Source of the DNA: Brachynemurus nebulosus
Lineage: Eukaryota; Arthropoda; Insecta; Neuroptera; Myrmeleontidae
DNA: 64,000 nucleotides
Reading direction: 5' to 3'
NCBI GenBank assembly: GCA_035578155.1
Contig: JAPWDM010000003.1
Location: 69,308,142 to 69,372,141, forward strand
Positions within the stretch are counted from its first letter, which is position 1; each line of letters begins with the position of its first letter. Below the pieces are notes generated by a model. It made no database searches, was not told the DNA's origin, and saw nothing but the letters and a program-made list of their open reading frames with translations. Both the position numbers and the translations under genes were made by a program. Below are positions 1 through 10,442 of this stretch, one piece after another.

Positions 1-1384
1 GGCTTGGTGAAAAAATAAATAGCCATAATGAAGTGGCATATCACTTTCCAGGACACGCGTTGCTTAGTTAAATTAGAAATATAACAAAAATATTTTTATT
101 GACTTACAAAAATTTTTTACACGCAATTGAAATTATAAACTTGCATCTCTTAGATAAAATTCTAGATATGTATGTTATCAATTTTACAGGAAATTGAGTA
201 CATAGTGAACATTCAAAATTTGTATTTATACAGCGCTCCTACCATCGCTTAATTATATGGTCGTGGAGAAAAAAAGGCGGTCCCCGGGGACAAGATTTTT
301 CAAAAATCGATTACGTTTATGTTGCGTTTGTCCTGTCTGGAAATTTTCAGACTACAATTTTTTCTATTTGAATTTATTTTTGACTTTTCATCCTCATATT
401 CTCGAGAAGAAAACAATATTGTTGCAAAATGAGAGAAATTAAGCTTTCTAAACGATTTTTTTGCTCTTTTTTATCTTTGCAAAAAATATTTATCAAAAAA
501 ATTGTTTTTTTTGTTTCAAAAAAATATTTCCCTGTTTCAAGAAAAATATTTATTTGAAACAATAATATATTTTTTTGATTTAAAGAGAAAAGACAGAAAT
601 ATTTAATTCTTGAATCTTTAGAAATTCTCTATTAAATTTTCATCTCCACGGACATATATTTTTGCTAGCCCCTGTAATTTTCCATATAGCTTTACGTACA
701 TACATATTTCCTCTTTTTTAGTTGCATAAAGTGTACCTCTACTATTTTCTATTTATACCTAGTATGTGTGTACGACGGCTACCACCGTAGCAGCATATAT
801 AATACTACATACAATGTACATTGTAGTACTATAAGTTTGACGTTCAATGCATGGATACATTATTATAGTTCCCAGGTCCTTTATTGTGTATGACAAAAGA
901 GCGTTAATCAGCTCTGATGACTGTGACGTCGTCGTTATGCCTGACAGATTGTGATGCTTGATACTCGTATATAGGTTTGTAACTGTTCTTTACTCATTCT
1001 CTCTCTTTCTCTTTCCTATCGTGTATGTGGGTGGAAGTGCTGTGGAATGAGAATTTTAACGATAAGTACTATTTGTGAAATGACGATTTTCTACGAACAG
1101 TTTGTAAACAATGGCCTTTGAACGAAATTGAAAATTTATAGCATACAAAAATTGGTAGCGATCGACTCTCCTTTTGAGCTGGAGGAATTTAAATGTAATT
1201 ATGTGACTGGCGTGACGTTAAACTATGTCAGGTACGATGCCAATTTCGTTAAAAACCACAAATTGGTTTGCAAGAGTGAAATGGGAAGTGTACAGAGGAA
1301 AATAGTTTATTGATCGTATAAAAGACAAATAGAAATTTGGGAAAATTTTTTGATTTGGTTGTACTTGGTACGAATTAATGTTGG
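1..1384. other. A+T-rich stretch, no gene recognised
   Basis: This stretch is A+T-rich with short oligo-T and oligo-A runs. The open frames are about 60 codons at most and resemble no family I know. No tRNA, splice-bounded exon or repeat structure could be supported. Confidence 0.5.
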
Positions 1385-1710
1385 ATGCTTAATCGACTTA
1401 GCCGATTAATTTTGTTTAATCATTTTTAAATCGATTTTTTTACCTCCGATTAAGTGACTCAAGTGACTAATTTTTAAAATTATTAAGAAAGGCTACTTTA
1501 ATATACATATTTTCTGTATTATTTAAAAGATTCGAAAAAATAAAGTCTAAAAGAAATCACATTTTACAAAACATTATTTTTAAAAGAATTACACCATTCA
1601 TGATTTAGACTAACATTTTAGTCGATTAATCGACTATTGTATGCTCGATATTTTCGACTAACAACTAACTTTATTTAAAAACAAAAATTAGTCAATTAAT
1701 CTAATGCCTG
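1385..1710. repeat. Degenerate repeat with ATTAATCGACT-type ends
   Basis: The left end carries TTAATCGACTTAGCCGATTA. The right end, read on the minus strand, carries a similar TTAGATTAATTGACTAATTT. An internal GTCGATTAATCGAC palindrome lies near 1621. This suggests an old inverted-repeat element. The 23081-23245 region has the same AGTCGATTAATCGACT vocabulary, so the two may belong to one family. No target-site duplication is clear. Confidence 0.35.
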
Positions 1711-2009
1711 TTAGTGAATTACCAATTCTTTTTAAAGTTAATTTTTGTAAAGTTGTTAAAGCTGATGTTAAATTGGATGAGTCTACTTGGATAAGATTCT
1801 TAACAAAGGAGAATTCTTAACAGTTTGTTGAAAAATTTTTCGAATAGAAATTTTTAAAAGGAATAATAATTCAGAAAATTTATTTAAGGCTTAACATACA
1901 AGAACGTCTTTCAAGACCTCTGTAACGGTTCAAGGTCAGATTCAACATTCAAATTAGCGGAGAAGGGGTTACATTTTTTTAGAAAAGCTTCATAATGTCT
2001 TCTTTATAT

Positions 2010-2500
2010 AATTCACTTCCTATTTTATCGTTGTTTTATTTTATTTATGGTTTTTAGGGCATTGAAAAATATTAGTATATACTTAATGACATCATCAAAT
2101 AAAAAAAATCTTTTCTCCAAAAATTGTGCTTTATGAAAGTGATTTCAGTTAGGCTGATTGGTTGACTAAAGGTAATTTGGGTGCGAAGCTCTTATTTTTG
2201 TCATCAAAATGACACCACTCTTTTATAGATGTGACTGATCCGATAGAGGTCACTCTTCTAGTGATTCTACACGGAGAGAAAATTCCTATAAAAATTACTG
2301 TGCTCATACTACAATCGACGTGTAACAGGCGAACATATGTAATTTTTGTACAGTAAAATTGGATAAGTTCGCCTGTTACACGTCGATTGTAGTATGAGCA
2401 CAGTAATTTTTATAGGAATTTTCTCTCCGTGTATGTGCTAAGTTTCGGTAAAAATTAAATTAACGACTTCAAAAACATAGAAAAGCTTCTAGTAAATTAG
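2010..2500 (+). repeat. Dispersed repeat, copy 1 (ATGAC-ATC / GGTAATTTGG family)
   Basis: The landmarks in order are a TTTTAGGGCATTGAAAAAT block, ATGACATCATCAAAT, GGTAATTTGGGTGCGAA, CTGATCCGATAGAGGT, and AAAATT...CGACTTCAAAAAC. The same order occurs in the 16840-17815 array, and in reverse at 28330-28590. The copy is split by the palindromic MITE at 2268-2433. No coding potential is seen, and the superfamily is not known to me. Confidence 0.6.
2268..2433. mobile_element. Palindromic MITE with TA target duplication
   Basis: Two 65-base arms, 2270-2334 and 2367-2431, are inverted complements that look identical by eye, around a loop of about 32 bases. The ends are CACGGAGAGAAAATTCC, flanked by TA on both sides, which is the target duplication of Tc1/mariner-type elements. 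The related unoccupied site near 17388-17400 reads straight through TACGTGCC, so the insertion point is supported by a paralogue. A single arm of the same family lies at 55591-55671. The element has no coding capacity and must have been moved by a transposase encoded elsewhere. Confidence 0.85.
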
Positions 2501-4244
2501 TTGCCTCAACGAATTATTTTTTCAGATGCTTGTTCCAGAGCTGAGGCGGTAAAAATTTTATACTACCACCAAAAATATACTACAAACAAAACCAAATCAT
2601 TTCCTGATTATTTTGTTGGAGTAACACTGATAAAAATTGTTATTTTTACCATTTTACTTACCTACTACACATACATATGTAGCGAAAAGATTATGTGGCA
2701 CAGTGAATGTAAATTTAAAATATCGTTGAAGAATATGAGAACACCTACTTTCATTTATTTAAAAAGAGAGGCGCACATCCCACTAACCGAACCTTGTGAA
2801 CCTTCCCGTGTTACCATCCCATGATCCCATGCCATCGCAATCGTCCCCTTAAGGCTACAAATAAAAACAGACAAAAAACTTACACGAAGAAGAAAATATA
2901 ATCCTCATAATATTTTATTATTCAAACACACTACTGCTTGATATCATTTCAAAATTCTCTGTCCGTCTGTTTGTCTGCCTGTCAGACTGTTCGCCTATCG
3001 TATGTTTGTCTTATGCATTTTTTTTTATTATCTTCTAAAATCATTATCAAAATTTTTATATTTTGCTGGAAAAATAAAAATTCATTATTCTTTTCTACAA
3101 TTTTATATTATTTGTTAAATCATAATAGTACATTACTGACCGAGGCCCGTAAGTGCTAATGGAGGCCACAAAAATAAACTTATAGAGTACGTGTAAACCA
3201 TTTTTCGGCCAAAATAATCATGTAATTTTAATTAACAAAGTTACTTTCACATTTTTTATAATTTGTACCTAGAGTAAATTTTTATTATTCGCAAGGAATG
3301 AAAAAGAGCGACAGAAAAAACAATACCGTAATTACTGAGAGATCGATCGGCATTTGATCGGATAGTGAAGGTTTTCAGTAGTCCACCTCTAACACCTTTA
3401 TAATTTTCTATCCATATCATAATGAATTGTAATGGTGTAAGTGACGTCTGTTTTAGACAAAATATCTAAAAAGAAGACATTATTATTATTATATTTAAAT
3501 AATATGTCAGATAAGAAATGTAAGTTTTTTGAAGTTTCCTTGATACTAAAGATTTTCACCTTTTTAACATTAATTGTAAGTACCTACCTAAATCTCATAG
3601 CAATGGGGTTCCACTGTACTAGTAACAATAATAATCATGGAGTTTTACATCAGTTTCTTCAGACAAATTATACTAAACTGATATAATTTTTCTAAATTGA
3701 AATGAAAATGATAGAAAAATATTTTAATTTTTCCGTGTAAATTAGATAAAACAATTTTTTATTTGGTATATTTTTCTATTATACAATTTAAATTTCGTTT
3801 CTTATTTTTTTGCGGTTAAAACACGCAATACTGTAAAAAAAATATGAATTTCGCCTTTCTGGTTCAAAAATATGAGTTGTATGAATGCAATAAATATAAA
3901 AATTAGAGTCCAAGAAACGCTCTAAAAGGTAAATAATTTCGTGAAGGAACATTTTTGTACCGAATTTACTGCCTGATACTGTAGATGAGTAGAAACTTTT
4001 GGTCGACCCCACCTTATGTATCAAAAGCATTGTATCAGCTTACCAGCTGCTCTATTTAACTGAACAGGGCTGTTTAACTCAATATACCAGTTCAGTTTGA
4101 CTGAGTCGTGTTACAATGCTTTTTGTCCATCGAGTGGCGAGCTTAGAACCGGCCTAAACTATCTATTTAGATGCTAGATACACAGTTTAGAAAGATTTTC
4201 ATACATAAGCTTTTTTCGTGCAAGAACATAGCAGAATAACTTAC
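2501..4244. other. A+T-rich stretch, no gene recognised
   Basis: The longest open frame (2501-2824, 107 codons) starts at a TTG within the edge of the preceding repeat, has no recognisable domain, and ends among A+T-rich sequence. A frame at 3441-3686 is also unrecognised. I see no RNA gene or clear repeat. Confidence 0.45.
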
Positions 4245-4258
4245 AAAACATATTATTA
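4245..4258. repeat. 14-bp target duplication, left copy of the PLE
   Basis: AAAACATATTATTA occurs here and again at 5205-5218, exactly bounding the Penelope-like fragment. Penelope-like elements make target duplications of variable length, so this fits a single insertion of a 5'-truncated copy. Confidence 0.75.
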
Positions 4259-4864
4259 TTTCGGTACGGTGCACGATTGTTTTCAATCCTGCGTTATAAT
4301 AATTTAACTTATCCAGACAGTATTAGGAAAACAGAAAGTGGCAATATTCTAACATTACCATACTTAGGACAACGGATTGCTCCTGTAACTGCGCTTCTCC
4401 AATCCAATTGCATACGACCGGTGTTTAAATATCCATTCACTATTAAAAACTTTTTCCATTCAAATCTGAAACCAACCATACCAGTTGAAAAGAGAGATAA
4501 TTTAATTTACTCAGTCCCATGTGATTCGTGCGAAGCCTTTTACATCGGCCAGACCTCAAAAATGCTTGAACATCGGCTAAGACAACATTGATGGGATCTG
4601 AAAAGAGGCGACTTCCGAACTGGTTTGGCACAACATTCAAACCGTTTTGTTTCGGATGACACCAAAGTGCGGAAAATATTAATTTACCGGAAAATATTAA
4701 TTTTGGAAGGTTTATGGATAAACACCAAAAAAAAAAAAAAAAAATACACTGAATTCACATTAAAAACATACACAATTACATTGCATTTGTCATTAGTAGA
4801 AGGATGTTTTATTTTGATTGTTTTTAATTACTATTTTCATTTCGTTTTCATTATGTTTTTATAG
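4259..4864 (+). pseudogene. PLE GIY-YIG endonuclease fragment, broken
   Basis: The frame is open from the truncation point. It ends at a TGA (4589-4591) and continues in the same frame afterwards with the GLAQH-type segment that follows the catalytic helix in PLE endonucleases. Counting residues from codon 4277, one sees ILTLPYLGQR (24-33), LIY (76-78), a Cys-x2-Cys pair (82 and 85), YIGQT (89-93) and a helix with Arg100. These match the GIY-YIG nuclease of Penelope-like elements, which nicks target DNA during insertion. No genuine start exists because the 5' end is missing. The tail after about 4720 runs through a poly-A slippage tract and loses similarity. Not functional. Confidence 0.85.
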
Positions 4865-5090
4865 AATATTTTATTATCTTTATCTAATTATGTGCAGTTT
4901 TTAACTTCTGTAAACTTCAATATTTTATTCTATTCTATTTTTAATTTTAATTATATTTCTTTTATCTTAAAATTGACGTGTTAAAGGATCTTTTTAAAAA
5001 TTTTTATTTGTAAGTATTTTAAAACATTTTTCTTTCTACTGTTTCTATAATAACCTACATTGTTAATTTTTACTTTATTTTATTTTATTG

Positions 5091-5146
5091 ATAAGGCCTG
5101 ATGAGGGGGATGTTTCAAAAACTCCCGAAACGTACGTCGCATTGAA
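5091..5146 (+). ncRNA. Hammerhead ribozyme motif in PLE tail
   Basis: The conserved core is all present: CTGATGA (5098-5104), a stem II of GGGGG (5105-5109) with CTCCC (5122-5126), then GAAAC (5127-5131), a minimal GTAC stem III region, and the cleavage triplet GTC (5136-5138). Stem I would pair AAGGC (5093-5097) with GCATT (5139-5143), with one G-A mismatch. The very short stem III matches the minimal hammerheads known from Penelope-like elements and from schistosome repeats. Self-cleavage after C5138 would be expected, but the weak stem I may reduce activity. Confidence 0.75.
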
Positions 5147-5204
5147 TAAAAATAATTTTTCAAATTACAACTGGTGATTATTTTTCAAAAATACTTTCCT
5201 TAAT

Positions 5205-5218
5205 AAAACATATTATTA
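5205..5218. repeat. 14-bp target duplication, right copy of the PLE
   Basis: AAAACATATTATTA, identical to 4245-4258. Confidence 0.75.
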
Positions 5219-5922
5219 AAATAAAATTTTCCGAGCGGATAAAATTGAGAAATTATGACTTAAAATTTGCATTTTTAATACGTCCGCGATAAAATTGTGC
5301 CATTAAAAATATCAATTTGATCACAGTATAGGTTAATTATTACTTTCTACCCAACATATTGAATTTAAATACTTTTTATATGCAAGTTTTGTACACTATG
5401 TATGTAATATGTAATCTAAATCTATAATTTACTGGGCGTAGAATAAAGGCCCATGTTCAAACGTTACAAATAGTCGTGTCATGTACATTATATAACAATT
5501 TATTTTGTATTGAGCTTGTGTGTTCTTTAATTTTACTTTAAAAATAAATGTTACTCGGTTTTATAGCCGTCAATTTATATGCAAAAGATGGTATTTTGCA
5601 ACTTCGCTAGCTATGGTTTATGTACGTACACGTGTGGTGTGGTGAGGTTATATTATGTCGTAAATATCAGGTGAATCAGGATACATGGATTACACTTGTT
5701 GTCAAAAAAATTAGAGAAAATTGTTAAAAAAATCTCAGATCAAAATTCACATTAATTTATATAAGCTCGTGTATCATCATCGTTTTCAACACTTCGGATT
5801 TTCGGATTTCGATATTTTCTTGAAATAAATAAGGAACAATAAATTATACTTCAAAATTTACGAAAATTCAAATAAAAAATTTTTGAAGAGGCAACTTAAT
5901 ACTTATGATTATTTTCACTGGT
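5219..5922. other. A+T-rich stretch, nothing recognised
   Basis: No open frame above 60 codons, no RNA gene and no clear repeat could be supported. Confidence 0.5.
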
Positions 5923-6162
5923 GGGATTTTAAGGAAAATATTGGGGGAAGGGGGGGGGGCAAGGAATATATTTAATAAAAAAACCACCTTAGGAGATTCG
6001 TCCAATAGGAAACTAGTTCAGCTCGACAAATGCTTGACTTAATTTCCGCATCCGCACCCCTTTTCTTCTGCCATATCACTTTAATAAATCTTATTCAAGT
6101 CTTTAATTTTGGAAGGGCAGTTATATTGACCCTTGCCCCCCCCCCAACCCCCCTTAAATCCC
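5923..6162. mobile_element. MITE-like hairpin with G-tract arms
   Basis: GGGATTTTAAGG at 5923 is mirrored by CCTTAAATCCC ending at 6162. The arms continue into a run of about ten G followed by CAAGG on the left, and CCTTG followed by ten C on the right. The total length is about 240 bp. It is a non-autonomous inverted-repeat element. No target duplication is certain. Confidence 0.6.
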
Positions 6163-7667
6163 GACTTTGATTTGTTTCACATAAAAAAACTTTGAAAATT
6201 ACTTTCTATATATGATAAATTACACTGAAATAGTAAAGCTCCGTTGAATTTTTTTGTTTTTAATCAAAAAATTATTGTTTTAGAGAAATAATTCTTTCAA
6301 TTAAATAAATGTTTGTTTTCTTTTTTTTTTTGAAACAAAGAAATATTTCTTTTATTTAAAAAAAGAGAAATCATCGTTTTTCAAAGTAGATATTTCTAAT
6401 ATTACAATCTCAAGACGATTTCTTTGTGGTAAGATAAAAAATTTCTCTGATTTTTTTCTCTTTGAATCAAAGAAATATTTGGGTGGTTTAAAGAAATAAT
6501 TTTTTGAGATAAATTTTTTTTTCTTGAAAGAATAAAATATTTTTTTGACTTAATGAAAACAAAAAAATTAAAGAATTTTTTAATGTTTGAACAAAGAACC
6601 ATTTCGAGAGTAAAACTTATCTTTAAAACTAGTCGTAAAAATGAAACAAATCGAAAATAATCCTAATACTTTTTGTTTACATTGTACACAATATATGTAT
6701 GGCTTGGTGTGTGGTTGCCGAGTATTATTTAAAGAAAATTGACTTTACAATCACTTACACACGCTATCATAAACATATTATATTTACCTGAACATACTGA
6801 ACTAAACGTTCGTCTGCTGAACACACATACTAAACGATGACAGCGAAATAGCATGTAAATGAAAATAGATTTTTTCTCTACTTCCACAGTACTGTGGTGG
6901 TGGTGTTGGTGGATATTTTCACGCACGCCGCTGGTAAGAAGTGGTGGTGGGTAGAGTAATAGCTTAGCTCGTTTTTCACGTTTTCCGTATTCTTTACAAC
7001 TGTTATTATTATTTAAATAATATTTATGGTGATCGTTTTGTGAGTATATAGAAAAATTCTACGAGGTGGGTTCACATATACAATAAGTAATTTTCTATAT
7101 ATACTTTGTAGAAAAATATTAGTATGAATTATTATTAGTATTTCATTTTATAGTTTGGTTTAGTAATAAAATTTTATAACGTAACTATTAGTAGTAAAAT
7201 TAGAGTTTGAAAATTATTAGAGGGGGCCAAAGGTTTATTTTTATTAAAATTAGAAACTATTAGTGTTGTGTACCAGAAACAATTATTATGTATAATTTTG
7301 GATCATAAAACAAGGTAATTGTAGGTTTACAAAATTTATGTTTTTTTTGCTAAATTAGAAAATTAACTAAACAAACGACGGCAAGTTACTTGGTAATAAC
7401 GGAAGCAGTATGAAAAACTAATTATAATGAATGGTGCCTTGATAAGGCTTGATTTTTTTTTTAAATTTAATTTTACTAATTGTATAAAGATAATAACAAG
7501 ACATTTAAGGGAGGAGCGTCTTCCAGACAACAGGTTTTTTAATAATTTTTTTTAAGAAACTGGATACATTTATTGTATCAGATGAAGTTACATAGTATAA
7601 TACATGCTATGGTGTATTCACTCAGCTGTTCTAAGTTGCTATAGCTGTTCCAAGTTGACTCTTTTAA
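6163..7667. other. A+T-rich stretch with TTTCTTT-like low complexity
   Basis: 6240-6600 is dominated by irregular runs of T, A and AGAAAT-type words on both strands. 6890-6950 has a GGTGGTGGTG/TGGTGGTGGG purine-pyrimidine patch. No gene is recognised. Confidence 0.45.
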
Positions 7668-7975
7668 TTTGCGCCGTGGAATGCCTAGCGTCTTTTAATC
7701 AACTGAATTCAATCGGACAAAAAAATTTTATTAAAATAAGTCATTACGCTTTGCATATACCTATTTCGGATGAGAAAATTTTTTTTTCAGAATTTAAAAT
7801 CAAAAAGAAAAAATTGTCACTTTTTTTTATAAACAAATTGTTATAAACAATATTTATAGTAATAATTTATGCAAAATTTTAGGTATATGCAAAGGCCAAT
7901 ATCTAAAAGAATACCTGTATAAAATTTCAAGTTAATACCTTAATAACTTTTTAAGTTATGTTCCACGGCGCGGGA
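7668..7975. repeat. Degenerate foldback element
   Basis: GCGCCGTGGAA near 7670 is mirrored by TTCCACGGCGC near 7962. About 80 bases further in, TTTGCATATACCT (7750-7762) is mirrored by AGGTATATGCAAA (near 7881-7893). The matching spacing of two conserved blocks in each arm supports an old inverted-repeat element with diverged sequence between the blocks. Confidence 0.5.
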
Positions 7976-9552
7976 AAAAACCTGTTTGGAGAAAAACGCT
8001 ATTAAAAAGTTTTCGTTCTTGAAAAGTAGAGTTAAAAGCAGTTTATCGTTATCTAAGATAATCTTTCTGTTGGGATTAAAACATTAGAAATATATTCTTT
8101 AAGGTTCAAATGAACTTTGAAAGCAAAACAAAAAATGAAAAATTTGAAAGTTCTGGAGGACCCTCCCCCTTAAGGGGTTATGTAGGTTTTGAAGTAAATA
8201 AAGCATATTTTGACTGTTTTTTTCTTTTTCTTTACTATTTCATTCAAAATGTTGAGTACATAAAAGAGCAACATTTCAACAATATTTCGAAAAGTTTTCA
8301 TTCAAAGATTTGGGAAATTCAGCCTCGGTGGGACCTCGTTTTCGGAAGCTCCTGAAAAAAGTGTCTTTGCTGTGGTCACGATAACTCATGATAGTTTTAT
8401 CAGAGACTAAAAAATCAAATTTTTTCTGTTAGTAGATATGTATGGCTAATAATTGTACGAAAGGTTTAAAAAAAATAATTGAAATTTGAATTTTTGGTAG
8501 AGTTGTATACAAAATAATTCAATTCTTGGTACAATATTCACTATGAATACCTTTATGAAATTAGTTGTAATCGAAGGAAAAAAAACCAGTCACTAGTCAA
8601 TGCTATTTTGAAGAAGTGTGCAAAATTTCAATAAAATTGGTGCATTAATTTTTGAGAAATCGTGTCCACAACTTCAAAAATAATGTTTTGAGAATACTGC
8701 CGGGAGTTCTCAAAGGCTCTTTCTCCTAGACTTTTACTCCTATTAACTTAGGATTCTGGTAGAATATTTTAGACGTGTTGTACTATTATATAATAAAATT
8801 AAAAAAAAGTTGGCTTTTCGAAATTTTCAAATCCACGTATCTCTTTAAAATTTAGAGATAAGATTTAGGTTTTTGATAAAAATCAACCTTCTTAATAGCA
8901 ATTTCAAGTCTATGTGTAATTTCTAATTTTGTCCCGATATTTTTAACTCCCGATATTTTTAATTCCAATTAATCCATCTAATCCAGATCACTTGGTATAA
9001 ATAAATCATCTTGTTGGGTTAAAATTAAAGCTACATGTGAGGAAAATTTTTATGACTACGAAAAACAATTTTTCGTAAAGATTCACTTTTGGAATCATCG
9101 ATGGATTTCCCATGTGATTAATCATATCACTATGATTAACAACCAATATCAATTTATAATACGGTCGTGCAATATATATATACAGTGGGTACGCACAGGT
9201 TACCAACATGAAAAAACATAATTGAATGATGTTATTTAGTTAATAATCCACGTTAATAATGAAATAAGCAAACTGATTGATGATTATCCTTTTTTATGTA
9301 CTTGTGTATATCCTTCTGTATGTGTTTAACGCTGTCTAGCTCGTCGTAGAATCCGTCAGGCCTATTCGTTCACATGATCGCAGTTCATATCTTTTGATGT
9401 TTGATTGCGGTTTTCTGTAAAAAAAAAAATTTAATCGTTTTAAAACATGACATGCTTTAACGATTTCAAAATAAAAAGATCAATCACTTGGCATTAAATA
9501 TTAATTGAGAATGAAATAATTTGTTTGTTATATTCGTTTTCAGTAACAAGTA
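7976..9552. other. A+T-rich stretch, probable old repeat, not classified
   Basis: 8000-8950 has the phrase style of dispersed non-coding repeats (many AAAATTTCAA and TTTTTGAGAAA words). Only short unrecognised open frames occur (8110-8355 and, on the minus strand, 9006-9209). No boundaries can be given. Confidence 0.35.
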
Positions 9553-10442
9553 GGGAAGACTGGGGTAAAGTGGTCATTGGCCTTTACTCACCGGAAACTA
9601 CTCCAATCTGTTGGCGAAGCTGAATACTAGCTTGCAGACAAGCCATTAGTATTCTATTAAAACGTCAATGATCAGTTCCCTAGATTGTATGAATTATAAC
9701 GAATTTTCTGAATTTTCAAATGTTGATGTAAAGTAAGTTTTAAGTTGTATTCTCATTATTTTATTATTAATTATGAATACAAGTTTTTAATTGGGATAAC
9801 TAAAAACTCTGTCTAATTACCTTTAAAATAATAAAGTTATCGATGAATCAGAAAATTCTTTCTTGAAATTAATTGTAGTTTGCCAAAATGGCGTCTAACA
9901 GGGTAAAGTGACCAGGCTTATAATGGGGCAAAGTGGTCAGTGTCTCTGATCGCTGCTCAAATTGAATTCTTAGAACATATTGTATTAAATTCAGAACATT
10001 TATTTAGCTCTTTATATTTTATACACAAAAGAATTGCCTGAAATAGTTTTTAGGGTTCCGAGAAAAAATGTGAAAAAGGAACCTGTATGATGAGACTTCA
10101 ATGTCCGTCCGTTCGTTCGTCCGTTGATATATAATAATTAATGATACAAACATGGTTTGATTTTATATATAAACATGTTTATTACTTCAAGATTTCTTTT
10201 TGGGTTAAAATGAGCACCCCTGGACACTTTACCCAACATAGTGGGGTAAACTGGTCACTTTGCACATGTTGCGAAAAACAAAAAATGCAAGAATACCTTT
10301 CAAGATATTGTTGATATATTGATGGTTATTGGTTCTGCACTAAAGCAACTATATGCTAAATACTTATTAAACTGTATTTCTTTTCAAATAAATAAACTAA
10401 ACAACATTTTGTCTTAGAGTGGCCACTTTACCCCAGTCTCCT
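9553..10442. mobile_element. TIR element with iterated GGGTAAAGTGG motif
   Basis: The left end GGAAGACTGGGGTAAAGTGG is mirrored by CCACTTTACCCCAGTCTCC at 10424-10442. The same motif recurs inside: near 9900 (GGGTAAAGTGACCA), 9925 (GGGGCAAAGTGGTCA), 10224 (ACTTTACCC, reversed) and 10241 (GGGGTAAACTGGTCA). No long open frame is present, so the element is non-autonomous. A GGTTCCG-type repeat is nested at 10051-10127. No clear target duplication was seen, so the superfamily is undecided. Confidence 0.6.
10051..10127 (+). repeat. GGTTCCG / GTCCGTCCG dispersed repeat fragment
   Basis: TAGGGTTCCGAGAAAAAATG, then GGAACCT, then GTCCGTCCGTTCGTTCG. This block type (an inverted GGTTCC/GGAACC pair followed by a CCGT microsatellite) is common in insect genomes. 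A second copy begins at 63639. Confidence 0.55.

Larger units (their letters stand above)
4259..5204 (+). mobile_element. 5'-truncated Penelope-like retroelement
   Basis: This is a 946-bp insertion bounded by a perfect 14-bp direct repeat. The 5' part is the C-terminal end of a PLE polyprotein with the GIY-YIG endonuclease. The 3' part is A+T-rich and carries a hammerhead motif at 5091-5146, as known for PLEs. The reverse-transcriptase domain is absent, so the copy is dead on arrival and non-autonomous. A short duplication (AAAATATTAATTT, near 4673-4700) and a run of about 18 A at 4727-4744 lie between the coding part and the tail. Confidence 0.85.

Noticed and set aside
2501..2824. A 107-codon frame with a possible membrane segment.
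   Set aside because: It starts from TTG inside a dispersed repeat edge and shows no family features.
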